Below are positions 7,392 through 15,997 of a stretch of 64,000 nucleotides of DNA, piece after piece. The position numbers and the translations under genes were made by a program. The first letter of the stretch is position 1; every line of letters starts with the position of its first letter. The DNA is from Myxococcales bacterium (GTDB taxonomy: Bacteria; Myxococcota_A; UBA9160; UBA4427), in contig DUCN01000082.1 in NCBI GenBank assembly GCA_012959805.1, positions 180,785-244,784 on the forward strand. Reading direction: 5' to 3'. The notes under the pieces are model-generated. The model did not search any database. It had not been told where the DNA came from and saw only the letters and a program-made list of their open reading frames with translations.

Positions 7392-8576
7392 TCAGCGCTG
7401 GAATGTGATCGGCAATTTCCAGTAGCCCTGAACGAATTCCGTCAGAAGCCGTTCCGATCGATCGAGATCGACCTCGTAGTCGGGCTGTGCCTTCAAGAGT
7501 TCTTCCAGACAGACTTTGGCTTCGAGTCGGGCGACGTTGATTCCTAGGCAGGAGTGGGGCCCGTAGCCAAAGCTCATGATCCGAGACGGCCGGCGAAGAA
7601 TGTCAAAGCGATCGGGCTCATTGAATTCGCGTTCGTCATGATTGCCCGAGTGGTAGAGGAACATGATCGGCTGTTCCTCGGTCATCTTCGCGCCGGCAAA
7701 CTCGACCGGGCTTTTTACAACGCGCATGAGGAATTGCGTCGGCATGTCAAAGCGAAGGCCTTCGTTGGATGCATCTGGAATCAGCGCGGGGTCGTCGATG
7801 CACATCTGTCTTTGGTCCGGATGTTCCCATAGACGACGCACGAGCGATGCGAATGTTTTGGGGAAGGTCTCGGAGCCGCCGATGATTAGCATGGAGAGAT
7901 GCGAAGCGAGTGCGTCGTTGTCGAGGCGGCTTCCATCGCTTTGTTCGAATTCGAGGAGTTGTTGAAGGACATCGTCCTTGGCGGATCCCGCTCGACGCTC
8001 TTCGATCTTCTCGTGGAAGTAGGCAAACATTTCGCCCATTGCTGCTAGTCCGCCCTCAGTCATTCCGTCGTGGCCTTCTTCGCGTTTGAAGAACCGCCAG
8101 ACGAGTTCGTTGAGAAGTGGGCCGTCTTCGGGTGGAAGTCCGCTGATCATGCAAGCGACGGTCACCGCGACCTGCGAGGACATGTCGCCGAGGACATCCA
8201 TTTCGCCACGTTCACGCGCGTCTTCTAGGCAGTCCATCGCGATCTTGCGAATCACGGGTTCGAGCTTGGCGACTTCTTGTGCGGTGAATTTCTTGCGAAA
8301 GGACGAACGCAGCCGGGTATGGTCCGGGGCATCCATCATGTTGATCATGGGCGTCACGGGCTGCACCTTTGTGAGCAGGTGCGCCGCTGTCGTGCCCTTC
8401 GCGGCCGTGAGATGTTTCATGTCTCCCGATGCCTTCCAGATATCCTCGAAGCGCGAGAGGACCCAGGTGTCGTATTGCTCGAGATAGTAGGCGGGCGCTT
8501 CATCGCGAAGCTGCTTGTAGATGGGGAGCGGATCGCCTTTGACGATCTCATCCGAGAAAGGGTTGTACTCGACCAT
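7392..8576 (-). CDS. Cytochrome P450 monooxygenase
   Basis: A 394-residue soluble bacterial P450. The heme-binding loop is FGYGPHSCLGINVARLE with the thiolate Cys at about residue 343. The ExxR pair is in NEGLRFD, and the I-helix has LIIGGSETFPKT, where the acid-alcohol pair is E-T. The N terminus reads YNPFSDEIVKGDPLPIYKQL, a common start for CYP families acting on terpenoids and steroids. It is divergent from the TetR regulator at 8763, with operator-like site B between them, which implies that inducers of the CD-ring genes also control it. Mycobacterial CYP125/CYP142 oxidise the cholesterol terminal methyl. Whether this enzyme does the same cannot be told from sequence. Confidence 0.88.
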   Translation of the reverse strand: MVEYNPFSDEIVKGDPLPIYKQLRDEAPAYYLEQYDTWVLSRFEDIWKASGDMKHLTAAKGTTAAHLLTKVQPVTPMINMMDAPDHTRLRSSFRKKFTAQEVAKLEPVIRKIAMDCLEDARERGEMDVLGDMSSQVAVTVACMISGLPPEDGPLLNELVWRFFKREEGHDGMTEGGLAAMGEMFAYFHEKIEERRAGSAKDDVLQQLLEFEQSDGSRLDNDALASHLSMLIIGGSETFPKTFASLVRRLWEHPDQRQMCIDDPALIPDASNEGLRFDMPTQFLMRVVKSPVEFAGAKMTEEQPIMFLYHSGNHDEREFNEPDRFDILRRPSRIMSFGYGPHSCLGINVARLEAKVCLEELLKAQPDYEVDLDRSERLLTEFVQGYWKLPITFQR

Positions 8577-8650
8577 GGTGATTGTGGACTCCCTCTAGGC
8601 GGTTCAATCGATCGGGGCGCAGGTCTTGAAAGAGATGATTTGGAACGGAA

Positions 8651-8667
8651 CGTATTGTATCGTAATA
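8651..8667 (+). promoter_or_regulatory. Candidate TetR operator, site B
   Basis: CGTATTGTATCGTAATA lies between the divergent P450 (start 8576) and TetR (start 8763) genes. It differs at one base from site C at 11046-11062. Location beside a tetR gene suggests autoregulation together with control of the P450. Confidence 0.55.
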
Positions 8668-8762
8668 GGGGTGATTTGGGGGGTCCCGATGGCCCAGGCG
8701 ACCTCCCAAGCCGCTGGCCGATCGCGAAATGCGGCCACCCGAAGCACGGGAGACGAAATTCG

Positions 8763-9377
8763 ATGGCAGCGACAGATCGACGAGCGGCGAATCGCGGGTC
8801 AGCCGCCGGGAATTCCGGACGGCCCAGAAGCGAGGAGGCGCATCAGGCGATTCTCGACGCGACCCTCGAGTTGTTGATCGAGGTTGGATTCTCGGCTCTG
8901 ACGGTCGAAGGTGTCGCCAGCCGTGCGGGAGTGGGCAAAGCCACGATCTATCGCCGTTGGACATCGAAGCTTCCCCTCGTTGTCGAGGCCTTTGGACACC
9001 TCCCTGGATTCGATGAAGTGGATACCGGGACGCTGGAAATCGACCTCAAAGAAACGCTGAAGGGGTATCTCCAGGTCTTTCATTCGACCTCGCTCGGCGC
9101 GGTCTTCCCGAGCCTGGTGGGGGAGCGCGCGCATAACCCCGAGCTTTCGAAGATGCTGGAGCCCGTCACTGCGAATCGACGCGAGCCTTTCGTTCGGATA
9201 TTCGAAAGGGCACGGGAGCGCGGTGAAATCGCAGACGACGTCGATGTGAATCTGGCTGCAGATCTCGTTGTCGGCCCGATCTCGGTTGCGCTCTTCTTTC
9301 GCGGTCGCGCACCCTCGCCGAAAATGGCCGGACCGATCGTCGATCTTGCGCTGTCGGGTATTCTGCCGCGCGACTGA
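8763..9377 (+). CDS. TetR-family transcriptional regulator
   Basis: A 204-residue repressor. The helix-turn-helix lies at about residues 26-70: AILDATLELLIEVGFSALTV, then VASRAGVGKATIYRRWTSKL. The C-terminal ligand domain (EIDLKETLKGYLQVFHST and onward, ending LALSGILPRD) resembles the TetR_C_11/33 type. The ATG at 8763 was chosen because it starts just before the Arg-rich leader of the HTH; upstream in-frame codons run through the P450 promoter region. It does not resemble KstR2, the mycobacterial regulator of the HIP genes. It lies centrally among the genes carrying the GTATCGTWAT sites and is the best candidate to bind them. The ligand, perhaps an acyl-CoA of the pathway, is inferred. Confidence 0.85.
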   Translation: MAATDRRAANRGSAAGNSGRPRSEEAHQAILDATLELLIEVGFSALTVEGVASRAGVGKATIYRRWTSKLPLVVEAFGHLPGFDEVDTGTLEIDLKETLKGYLQVFHSTSLGAVFPSLVGERAHNPELSKMLEPVTANRREPFVRIFERARERGEIADDVDVNLAADLVVGPISVALFFRGRAPSPKMAGPIVDLALSGILPRD

Positions 9378-9427
9378 TGAGTAGGGTCGTGGGCTCGACT
9401 GTCTGACGCCTGAGCGCGATCCGGCGC

Positions 9428-11014
9428 CTAACGTCGAAAACGCTTTCGCAGTTCGTGCTTCAGGATTTTTCCCGTTGCGTTACGCGGCATGGAATCGATG
9501 ATTTCGAGTTGCTCGGGAATACGTTGAATCATCAGCTGGTGCTCATGCAGGAAATCCTTCATCTCTTCGAAGCAGATCGCGAACTCGGGGTCGTGGCAGG
9601 TCACTACTGCACAGCATCGCTCGCCTGTCCGCGGATCGGGGAGTCCGATGACGGCGACCTCTGCGATTTTTGGATGTTCATAGAGAAGGTCTTCGACTTC
9701 TTTGGCTGAAATGTTCTCACCTTTTCGGATGATGACGTCCTTTAGTCGGCCTGTGATAACGACAAAGCCCGCTTCGTCGAGGTAGCCGAGATCGCCGGTT
9801 CGGAAGAAGCCGTCTTCGTCAAACGCTGCGTCATTCAGGCCCGGATCGACGTATCCGCGAAAGAGTTGAGGGCCCCGGGCTTGGAGTTCACCGACCTCTC
9901 CAGGGGCAGCGGGCGTGCGGTCGGGGCGAGTGACGCGCAGTTCGACGTCGGGTAGGGCCGGGCGGCCCTCGGTCGTCGCCAACTTCTCGCTCGGGTCGTC
10001 CATTCGACTCATGCTGAGAATCGGGGCTTCCGTCGATCCGTAGCCGGAAAGAATGCCGACCCCGCCCATTTCACGTCTCATGTCATGATGAAGTTGCGGT
10101 GGCTTGGGCGCACCGCCACCTGGGAAGGCGCGAATCTTTGGAAAGAGTGGACCGCCTCGAGATTGCCGTTGTGCCGCTAGGTAGGCTTCATGGAAAACCG
10201 TCCCCGCCGTTGCCAGCGTGACGCCGTGTTTCTGGAGTGTCGGAATGGATTCTGCGTGAGCAAAGTCGTCAATCAGAATCAGAGCGCAACCGGTTGCGAG
10301 GGAAGCCTGAAGCCACTGAATTCCGCCGACATGGGTGATGGGGAAGACGAAGGCGACACGATCGGCGGGCGAAAGGTCAAGGGCAAGGCTCATGCCCCGG
10401 GCTCCCGCGAATAGCGATCGATCACAATGCATCACGCCTTTGGGGCTGGCTGTTGTGCCGGACGTATAGAAGATCCATCGAATTGGATCGTGCTCCGTGG
10501 TGTCAGAGACCGCAGCGTTGGGGCCGACGTTAGGCGATGGCAGCTGGGTGTCGGCGCTCGTCGGGAGATCCTGATCGACGACGAGCGTCTGCATGCTGTC
10601 GTGCGTCGCCGCGACCTGTTTCGCCATCTGTGCGTAGTCGAAGCCCTTCCACACACTTGGCGTGATCAGAAGGGTCGGTCGAAGTTCGCGCGTGATGAAC
10701 TCCAATTCCCTTTCCCGATAGATAGGAAGGATCGGATTCTGGCAGGCGCCGACACGCGAAAGGGCCGCGGTCACGATCAGGGACTCGATGCGACTGGGCA
10801 GCATCCAGGAAACCCTTGTATCGGGACCGACGCCGAGTTTGGCTAGGCCCGCGGCGGTCGCGATTGCGCGGCGGTGGAACTCGCCGAAGCTGATCTCTCG
10901 TGAGCGGGAATCCACGGCGAAGAGCGTGTCGGGCGTCGCGTCTGCTCGGGCTTCGACAAGCGACCAGAGGTCTTCGGGCTCGGCCACGCGTTCAGCTCTG
11001 CGGCCAGGGGTCAA
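9428..11014 (-). CDS. Acyl-CoA synthetase (AMP-forming), candidate HIP-CoA ligase
   Basis: A 528-residue ANL-superfamily ligase that activates a carboxylic acid to its CoA thioester through an acyl-adenylate. The P-loop-like motif A5 reads IFYTSGTTASPKGVMH. The adenine motif is YGSTEAPILSM, the hinge FFRTGDLGYLDEAGFVVITG, and the catalytic Lys lies in NATGKILKHELRKRF near the end. The start appears to be TTG at 11014. It is divergent from the fadE30-like gene, with operator-like site C in between, which is where mycobacteria place fadD3 (HIP:CoA ligase) relative to fadE30. Sequence similarity to FadD3 itself is not obvious and it looks closer to cyclohexanecarboxylate-CoA ligases, so the substrate is an inference from position. 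Confidence 0.8.
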   Translation of the reverse strand: MTPGRRAERVAEPEDLWSLVEARADATPDTLFAVDSRSREISFGEFHRRAIATAAGLAKLGVGPDTRVSWMLPSRIESLIVTAALSRVGACQNPILPIYRERELEFITRELRPTLLITPSVWKGFDYAQMAKQVAATHDSMQTLVVDQDLPTSADTQLPSPNVGPNAAVSDTTEHDPIRWIFYTSGTTASPKGVMHCDRSLFAGARGMSLALDLSPADRVAFVFPITHVGGIQWLQASLATGCALILIDDFAHAESIPTLQKHGVTLATAGTVFHEAYLAAQRQSRGGPLFPKIRAFPGGGAPKPPQLHHDMRREMGGVGILSGYGSTEAPILSMSRMDDPSEKLATTEGRPALPDVELRVTRPDRTPAAPGEVGELQARGPQLFRGYVDPGLNDAAFDEDGFFRTGDLGYLDEAGFVVITGRLKDVIIRKGENISAKEVEDLLYEHPKIAEVAVIGLPDPRTGERCCAVVTCHDPEFAICFEEMKDFLHEHQLMIQRIPEQLEIIDSMPRNATGKILKHELRKRFRR

Positions 11015-11045
11015 GGGTGTTCGTCTCGCGGTGTTGCATACGAGT

Positions 11046-11062
11046 CGTATCGTATCGTAATA
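11046..11062 (+). promoter_or_regulatory. Candidate TetR operator, site C
   Basis: CGTATCGTATCGTAATA lies between the divergent acyl-CoA ligase (start 11014) and the fadE30-like gene (start 11149). It contains the shared core GTATCGTAAT at 11052-11061 and a tandem CGTAT repeat. It probably controls both genes. Confidence 0.55.
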
Positions 11063-11148
11063 TACCCTCGATCTCCATCCCGTACCGCCTGGTCTCGAGA
11101 GACCGGAGGCGGTGTGTCACCGGAGCTGTGCTTCGCCGAGGCCCGTTT

Positions 11149-12333
11149 ATGAACGCCCAATTCACCCAAGCCGATGAGGACTTTCGACGCGAGATCGTCG
11201 ATTGGTTGGCAGCGAATCTCTCCGACGAATTCCAGGTCGTCGTGGGTCGCGGTGGACCCGGGGATGAGCACGCGCTCTTCGAGGAACGGCACGCCTGGGA
11301 ACGTCGCATGGGAGAGCACGGCTGGGTCGGTGTTGGCTGGCCGGAAAGTGTCGGCGGGCGCGGATGTTCTCTCACCCAACAGATGATCTTCCATGAAGAG
11401 TATGCGCGCGCGCGTGGCCCCGGCCGTGTGGGGCATATCGGCGAGGGATTGTTAGGCCCGACCCTGATTCATTTCGGGAGCGGGGAACAGCAGGCGCGCT
11501 TCCTTCCCAAGATTCTTTCGGGTGACGAAGTCTGGTGTCAGGGTTATTCGGAGCCTGGTGCGGGGTCGGATCTCGCGAACGTACAGACGCGAGCCGAACG
11601 TGAGGGGGACGAATGGCTCGTGAATGGACAGAAGGTCTGGACATCCGGGGCCGAGACGTCGGACTGGTGTTTCGTTCTGTGTCGAACTGACCCGACGGCT
11701 GAGCCCAAGCATCGTGGGATTTCCTATCTGTTGGTTCCGATGGATCAGCCCGGGGTCGAGGTGCGTCCGATCGTCCAAATGACCGGAGATTCGGAATTCA
11801 GCGAAGTCTTTTTTAGCGACGCAGTGACCGCGGCGAACAACATTGTTGGCGCGGAGGGGGGGGGCTGGTCTGTCGCCATGGGGACGCTCGCTTTCGAACG
11901 CGGTGCATCGACACTCGGTCAGCAGATGCTCTTCCAGAACGAGCTGGATGAAATCATTCGAATCGCGAAGGAAAACGGACGCTCGGAGGATCCGCTTGTC
12001 CGGCAGCGAATCGCTCATGCCTGGATGGGGTTGAGAATCCAGCGCTACCACGCCCTGCGGACTCTTTCCGGCGCGGACGACGGCGTCGCGCCCCCGCCTG
12101 CGGCGAGTATCTCAAAGCTTTTCTGGGCGACCTGGCATCGCGATCTCGGGAAACTCGCGATGGACGTCATGGGGCCGGAAGCGGAGATCGCGCGGGCTGA
12201 GCCCTATGATCTCACTGCTCTCCAGAGAATGTTTTTGTTCACACGCTCGGACACCATCTATGGTGGTTCGAACCAGATCCAAAGAAATATCATCTCGGAA
12301 CGGGTGCTCGGCTTGCCGCGTGAGCCGCGCTGA
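11149..12333 (+). CDS. fadE30: Acyl-CoA dehydrogenase, FadE30-like
   Basis: A 394-residue flavin acyl-CoA dehydrogenase. The ATG at 11149 was preferred because the protein then begins with the normal N-terminal helix; the in-frame extension crosses the promoter. Family motifs include WCQGYSEPGAGSDLANVQTR, VNGQKVWTSGAETSDWCFVL and the C-terminal DTIYGGSNQIQRNIISERVL. The segments EEYARARGPGRVGHIGEGLL and FERGASTLGQQ resemble M. tuberculosis FadE30, which dehydrogenates the propionyl-CoA side chain of (5-hydroxy-)HIP-CoA, the first beta-oxidation step on the CD-ring intermediate. The IpdF-like gene follows 18 bases downstream, the same pair found in mycobacteria. Orthology is by recalled sequence, not alignment. 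Confidence 0.85.
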   Translation: MNAQFTQADEDFRREIVDWLAANLSDEFQVVVGRGGPGDEHALFEERHAWERRMGEHGWVGVGWPESVGGRGCSLTQQMIFHEEYARARGPGRVGHIGEGLLGPTLIHFGSGEQQARFLPKILSGDEVWCQGYSEPGAGSDLANVQTRAEREGDEWLVNGQKVWTSGAETSDWCFVLCRTDPTAEPKHRGISYLLVPMDQPGVEVRPIVQMTGDSEFSEVFFSDAVTAANNIVGAEGGGWSVAMGTLAFERGASTLGQQMLFQNELDEIIRIAKENGRSEDPLVRQRIAHAWMGLRIQRYHALRTLSGADDGVAPPPAASISKLFWATWHRDLGKLAMDVMGPEAEIARAEPYDLTALQRMFLFTRSDTIYGGSNQIQRNIISERVLGLPREPR

Positions 12334-12351
12334 ATACTCCGAAGGGTTCCA

Positions 12352-13137
12352 ATGTCGAAACCAGCTCCGCCTGCCTATGTCCCCGCTCACGATCTTCTTC
12401 GCGATAAGACGGTCCTGATTACGGCCGCCGCTGGTGCGGGGATCGGATTCGCTACGGCCAAACGCTGTGCAGAGGAGGGGGCACGTCTCTTCGTCAGCGA
12501 TATCCACGAAAAGCGATTGGACGAGGCGGCGAAAGAGCTCGAAACGATCTCGCAACATCCTGTTGGGCGGCGAATCTGCAACGTTCGGGAAGACGAGGAC
12601 GTTCGGGCGTTAGTGGCGACCGCGATCGAGGAGATGGGACAGATCGATGTCGTGATCAACAACGCGGGCCTAGGAGGCGAGGTGCCGGTCGTCGACATGA
12701 CCGATGACCAATGGACCTCGGTGCTCGACATAACGCTGAACAGTGTCTTTCGAATGACTCGGGCGGTGCTCCCCCACATGATTGAGCAGAAGGGCGGTGT
12801 CATCGTGAACAACGCATCTGTGCTCGGATGGCGGGCTCAGGTCGGACAGGCGCATTACGCCGCCGCAAAGGCTGGGGTGATGGCATTCACACGATGCTCC
12901 GCCCTCGAAGCCGCCCCGCACGGGATCCGAATCAACGCGGTTTCGCCCAGTATCGCCATCCATCCTTTTCTCAAGAAGACGACGCCCGAGGCATTGCTTG
13001 CGAAACTCGAGAGTGAGGAGGCCTTCGGGCGCGGGGCAGAATGCTGGGAAGTGGCGAACGTGATGGTCTTCCTCGCGAGTGATTACGCATCTTATATGAC
13101 AGGGGAAGTCGTTTCCGTGTCGAGCCAGCGCGCCTGA
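12352..13137 (+). CDS. ipdF: IpdF-like short-chain dehydrogenase
   Basis: A 261-residue SDR with the nucleotide motif VLITAAAGAGIGFATAKRCA, a variant of TGxxxGIG in which the usual TG is TA, as in mycobacterial IpdF (Rv3559c). Further landmarks are VINNAGLGGEVPVVDMTDDQ, NNASVLGWRAQVGQAHYAAA with catalytic Tyr and Lys in YAAAK, and INAVSPSIA. All recall IpdF, which interconverts the 5-keto and 5-hydroxy groups of the HIP skeleton. It is 18 bases downstream of the fadE30-like gene and surely cotranscribed with it. Of the genes here it is one of the most specific markers of the CD-ring pathway. Confidence 0.85.
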   Translation: MSKPAPPAYVPAHDLLRDKTVLITAAAGAGIGFATAKRCAEEGARLFVSDIHEKRLDEAAKELETISQHPVGRRICNVREDEDVRALVATAIEEMGQIDVVINNAGLGGEVPVVDMTDDQWTSVLDITLNSVFRMTRAVLPHMIEQKGGVIVNNASVLGWRAQVGQAHYAAAKAGVMAFTRCSALEAAPHGIRINAVSPSIAIHPFLKKTTPEALLAKLESEEAFGRGAECWEVANVMVFLASDYASYMTGEVVSVSSQRA

Positions 13138-13180
13138 AAATGAATTCAATCGGGCTATGCTCGGCGGTCGGAGGAATTGG

Positions 13181-13630
13181 ATGTCGATCGCCGACGATGT
13201 AACCAGCCAGATGAAAGACGCCATGAAGGCCAAGGATGCCACGCGTCTTTCCACGCTTCGCTCCATGCGAACAGCCATTCTGAATGAAATGAAAAAGGAT
13301 GGATCGGACTCAGTGTCCGATGCGATTTGTGAGACGCTCTTTCGCAAGCTTGAGAAGCAGCGCAAGGAGAGTATCGATGCCTTCATGAAGGGCGGGCGCG
13401 AGAAAATGGCGGAAAATGAACGCGTCGAGCTCGCCATCATCAAGGAATTTCTCCCGCAACTCGCCGATGCCGCACAAACCAGAATCTGGGTCCAGACTGC
13501 GATTGAAGAGAGCGGTGCCTCGAGTCCAAAGGAAATGGGGAAGGTGATGGGCGCGCTGATGAAAGACCACAAGGCGGAGATCGATGGGACGATTGCCCGA
13601 GAGATCGTTCAGGAATTGCTCTCCGGTTAG
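13181..13630 (+). CDS. yqeY: GatB/YqeY domain protein
   Basis: A 149-residue stand-alone YqeY protein, the helical tail domain also found on GatB of the tRNA amidotransferase. It shows ARLSTLRSMRTAILNEMKKD-like N-terminal helices (actual TRLSTLRSMRTAILNEMKKD), then QRKESIDAFMKGGREKMAEN, EFLPQL, and KEMGKVMGALMKDHKAEIDG near the end. The ATG at 13181 has GAGGA nine bases ahead. The cellular role is uncertain; tRNA binding is proposed for the family. It is 43 bases downstream of ipdF but is a housekeeping-type gene, so readthrough rather than shared function is likely. Confidence 0.88.
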   Translation: MSIADDVTSQMKDAMKAKDATRLSTLRSMRTAILNEMKKDGSDSVSDAICETLFRKLEKQRKESIDAFMKGGREKMAENERVELAIIKEFLPQLADAAQTRIWVQTAIEESGASSPKEMGKVMGALMKDHKAEIDGTIAREIVQELLSG

Positions 13631-13681
13631 TCCGTTATGTGTGGCGGCGCTGGTCGCCGCCCATGGAGAGAGGAGCGCCCA

Positions 13682-14942
13682 ATGCCGACCCGTGCCTTTC
13701 AAGTTCCCCCCATCCTCGAGGGGAGCTATCCGGTTCGCGAGGGATGCGAGGTTTCGCCCCTTGTCGATGGAGAGCCGGCGTTTCGCCGAATCTGCGAAGA
13801 AATAGAGGCTGCCAAACGCTGTGTCTGGGGAACCGTCGCGTTTCTCGAGGAAGGCATTCAATTGCCGGATGGTCGCGGCACGAGGAAGCTCGTTTGGAGC
13901 GCGATGGGATGCGCTGCCCGGGGAAGATTGTCATCACCAGAAGAGCAGGCTGATTGATGCAGGCGAAGAGGAGGAGATTGCTTTCGTTGGCGGAATCAAT
14001 CTCGATCGCGGATCCATCGCAGCGTGCGGACATGCGCCTCGGGAAGAGGGCAATGTGCATGATGTCTACCTGGAGCTTCGCGGGCCGGCAGTGACGGATG
14101 TGCAGCATAATTTCGTTCAGCGCTGGAACGAGGCGAGTGAGAGAGACGTGGCGGGAGGATCCTGGCCGCCCGGTGTCGATCTGGGGCCCCTGACTTTTCC
14201 GGCGGAAGTCTCGCCTCGAATCGGCGATGTTCCCGTGCAGATTACGCGAACCGTTCAAGCCAGCCGGTATCGGGACGCCACGGCGGCGCCTGGAGGGAAG
14301 GCCTTCTCGATCGAGCACGGCGAGTTCAGTATCTACGAACAATATATTACGGCGATCGATGCGGCCGAAACCAGTATCTATGTCGAAGATCAAGCGATCG
14401 GGTCGCCCAAGGTGGTCGGCCATTTGCGGCTCGCCCTCGAGCGCGGCGTACAAGTGATCTTCCTCGTTCCCGGTCGCTGTCATCCGACTTTCGCGGATTC
14501 ACGTCGGGTTCCCGCGCTGGCCCCGTTCTTCGAATTGATCGCGAGCCTCGATGAGTTCCCTTCCTTCAGTCTGGCGGCGATTGCCAGCGCTGAAGACGAT
14601 GGGACGCCCCACGATATCTATGTGCATGCGAAGATCATGCTTGTGGATGATGCGTGGGCGACGATCGGATCGACTAATACGGTGGACCGGTCGTTCAAGC
14701 TGGATACCGAGCTCAACGCTTCGATCTGGCATCGGGAGACCGTGAAGGCATTGCGCGCCACTCTCTTCGAGGAGCATCTGGGGATTGATACCCGCGGCCT
14801 GAGCGACGTCGACGCCTTTCGGCGGTTTCACGAACGGTCTCGTGACAATGCCTGGCAGAGGCTCGCGAATAGCCCGATGACCGGGCTCGCCTATCAGCTG
14901 AATGCTTCGTTCTATGGACTCGGCGAGCCCATGAGTTTCTAG
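13682..14942 (+). pseudogene. Phospholipase D-like gene with internal deletion and frame change
   Basis: Two frames encode the two parts of one phospholipase D/cardiolipin synthase-like protein. Frame 2 from ATG 13682 gives RAFQVPPILEGSYPVREGCE and ends its homology at GIQLPDGRGT (about 13880). Frame 3 resumes at RGSSFGARWDALPGEDCHHQ and runs to the stop at 14942. The first HKD motif (HQKSRLID) and the second (HAKIMLVD) are both present. The segment that normally links these parts, roughly 40 residues, is missing, and the frame changes at the join (about 13878-13892). As it stands no full protein can be made. An assembly deletion is the alternative to a real pseudogene. Confidence 0.8.
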
Positions 14943-14991
14943 AGGACGCGCGACCCGCGTGGTCGATTTCGTCCTTTGCGGAGTCGACGAA

Positions 14992-15840
14992 TCATGACCC
15001 GCCGAAGACCGGCTTCTTTTTTTTGATGAATGCCTCGACTGCGGCTCGATGGTCCTTGGTGGTTGCGCACTCGATCAAGCCTTCGGCCTCGTGAGCGAGA
15101 CAGGTGTGGAGGTCGGTTCGTAGCGCACGATCGAGGTTTCTCTTCATGATGCGAAACGCGGCGGTCGGTCCCGAGGCAAGCCTTCGGGCCCATTCAAAGG
15201 CGTCGTTCTGTAACTGGTCGTCGGGTACCACTCGGTTCACGATCCCGAGCGCCTCGCATCGCTTGGCATCGACGCGTTCCGCACTGAAGAAAAGTTCCCG
15301 CGCGCGAGATGTTCCGACGAGTTGGGTCAGAAAGAAACTCGCACCGTAGTCGCCGGACAAGCCGATGTTGGCAAAGGCCGTCGTGATGAAGGCCGAGTGG
15401 GAGGCGATCCGTAAGTCGCAGGCGAGGGCAATCGAAAGCCCCGCGCCGGCGGCGGCCCCTGGTAAGGCAGCGAGTGTTGGTTTCGGGAAATCGTAGAGCG
15501 CTCCGGTGAGCGTGATCTGTCGATCGCGAAGATCATCGATTCGCTCCTGTTTTGTGGGTGGCCGCGTCGAAGTGTCCACGTTCTCACGGCCGGGTGACGC
15601 CATCCCCTTCACGTCCCCGCCGGCACAGAAAGCGGTTCCAGCACCGGTAATCAGGAGGCTTCGGACGTCCGGATCATCGGCGAGGATCGGCAGCAACTTC
15701 CGAAAGGCCGGTGTTAGGCGATCCGATAGCGAATTGCGCGCTTCGGGGCGATTGAGTGTAACGATGGCCACGTGGGAATCGAGTCTGGCAAGCAGTTCGT
15801 CGGTTCCCGTTTCGATTGGAATGGTGTTGGATCCGGACAC
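14992..15840 (-). CDS. Enoyl-CoA hydratase/isomerase
   Basis: A 282-residue crotonase-fold protein. It shows VAIVTLNRPEARNSLSDRL, the oxyanion-hole strand ITGAGTAFCAGGDVKGMASP, ALPGAAAGAGLSIALACDLR, and the segment SGDYGASFFLTQLVGTSRAR. At this last position enoyl-CoA hydratases usually carry a catalytic Glu; here the visible residue pattern is D-Y-G-A, so the exact reaction is uncertain. The GTG start at 15840 has a clear AAGGAGAAA ribosome-binding site. It closes the long reverse-strand catabolic operon, 157 bases after the glutaredoxin lipoprotein gene. It is a general beta-oxidation-type enzyme; a specific steroid step cannot be named. Confidence 0.8.
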   Translation of the reverse strand: MSGSNTIPIETGTDELLARLDSHVAIVTLNRPEARNSLSDRLTPAFRKLLPILADDPDVRSLLITGAGTAFCAGGDVKGMASPGRENVDTSTRPPTKQERIDDLRDRQITLTGALYDFPKPTLAALPGAAAGAGLSIALACDLRIASHSAFITTAFANIGLSGDYGASFFLTQLVGTSRARELFFSAERVDAKRCEALGIVNRVVPDDQLQNDAFEWARRLASGPTAAFRIMKRNLDRALRTDLHTCLAHEAEGLIECATTKDHRAAVEAFIKKKKPVFGGS

Positions 15841-15997
15841 AGATTTCTCCTTACGGGCAATGCGCGGGCGAGGCGATTAAGTCGTAGAAGAGTCTAGTCG
15901 GTTTGAGTTCGAGTGAGACGGCTTTGGAAGGGCAGCGCGGTGCGTCGTCGTCGGCGGTGGCGCGATTTGGATCGACTTGGATGAGGGCGGCCAGGCC

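Noticed and set aside
12670..13572. A 300-codon reverse ORF over ipdF and yqeY
   Set aside because: It crosses two well-identified genes and the gap between them, with no motif of its own.
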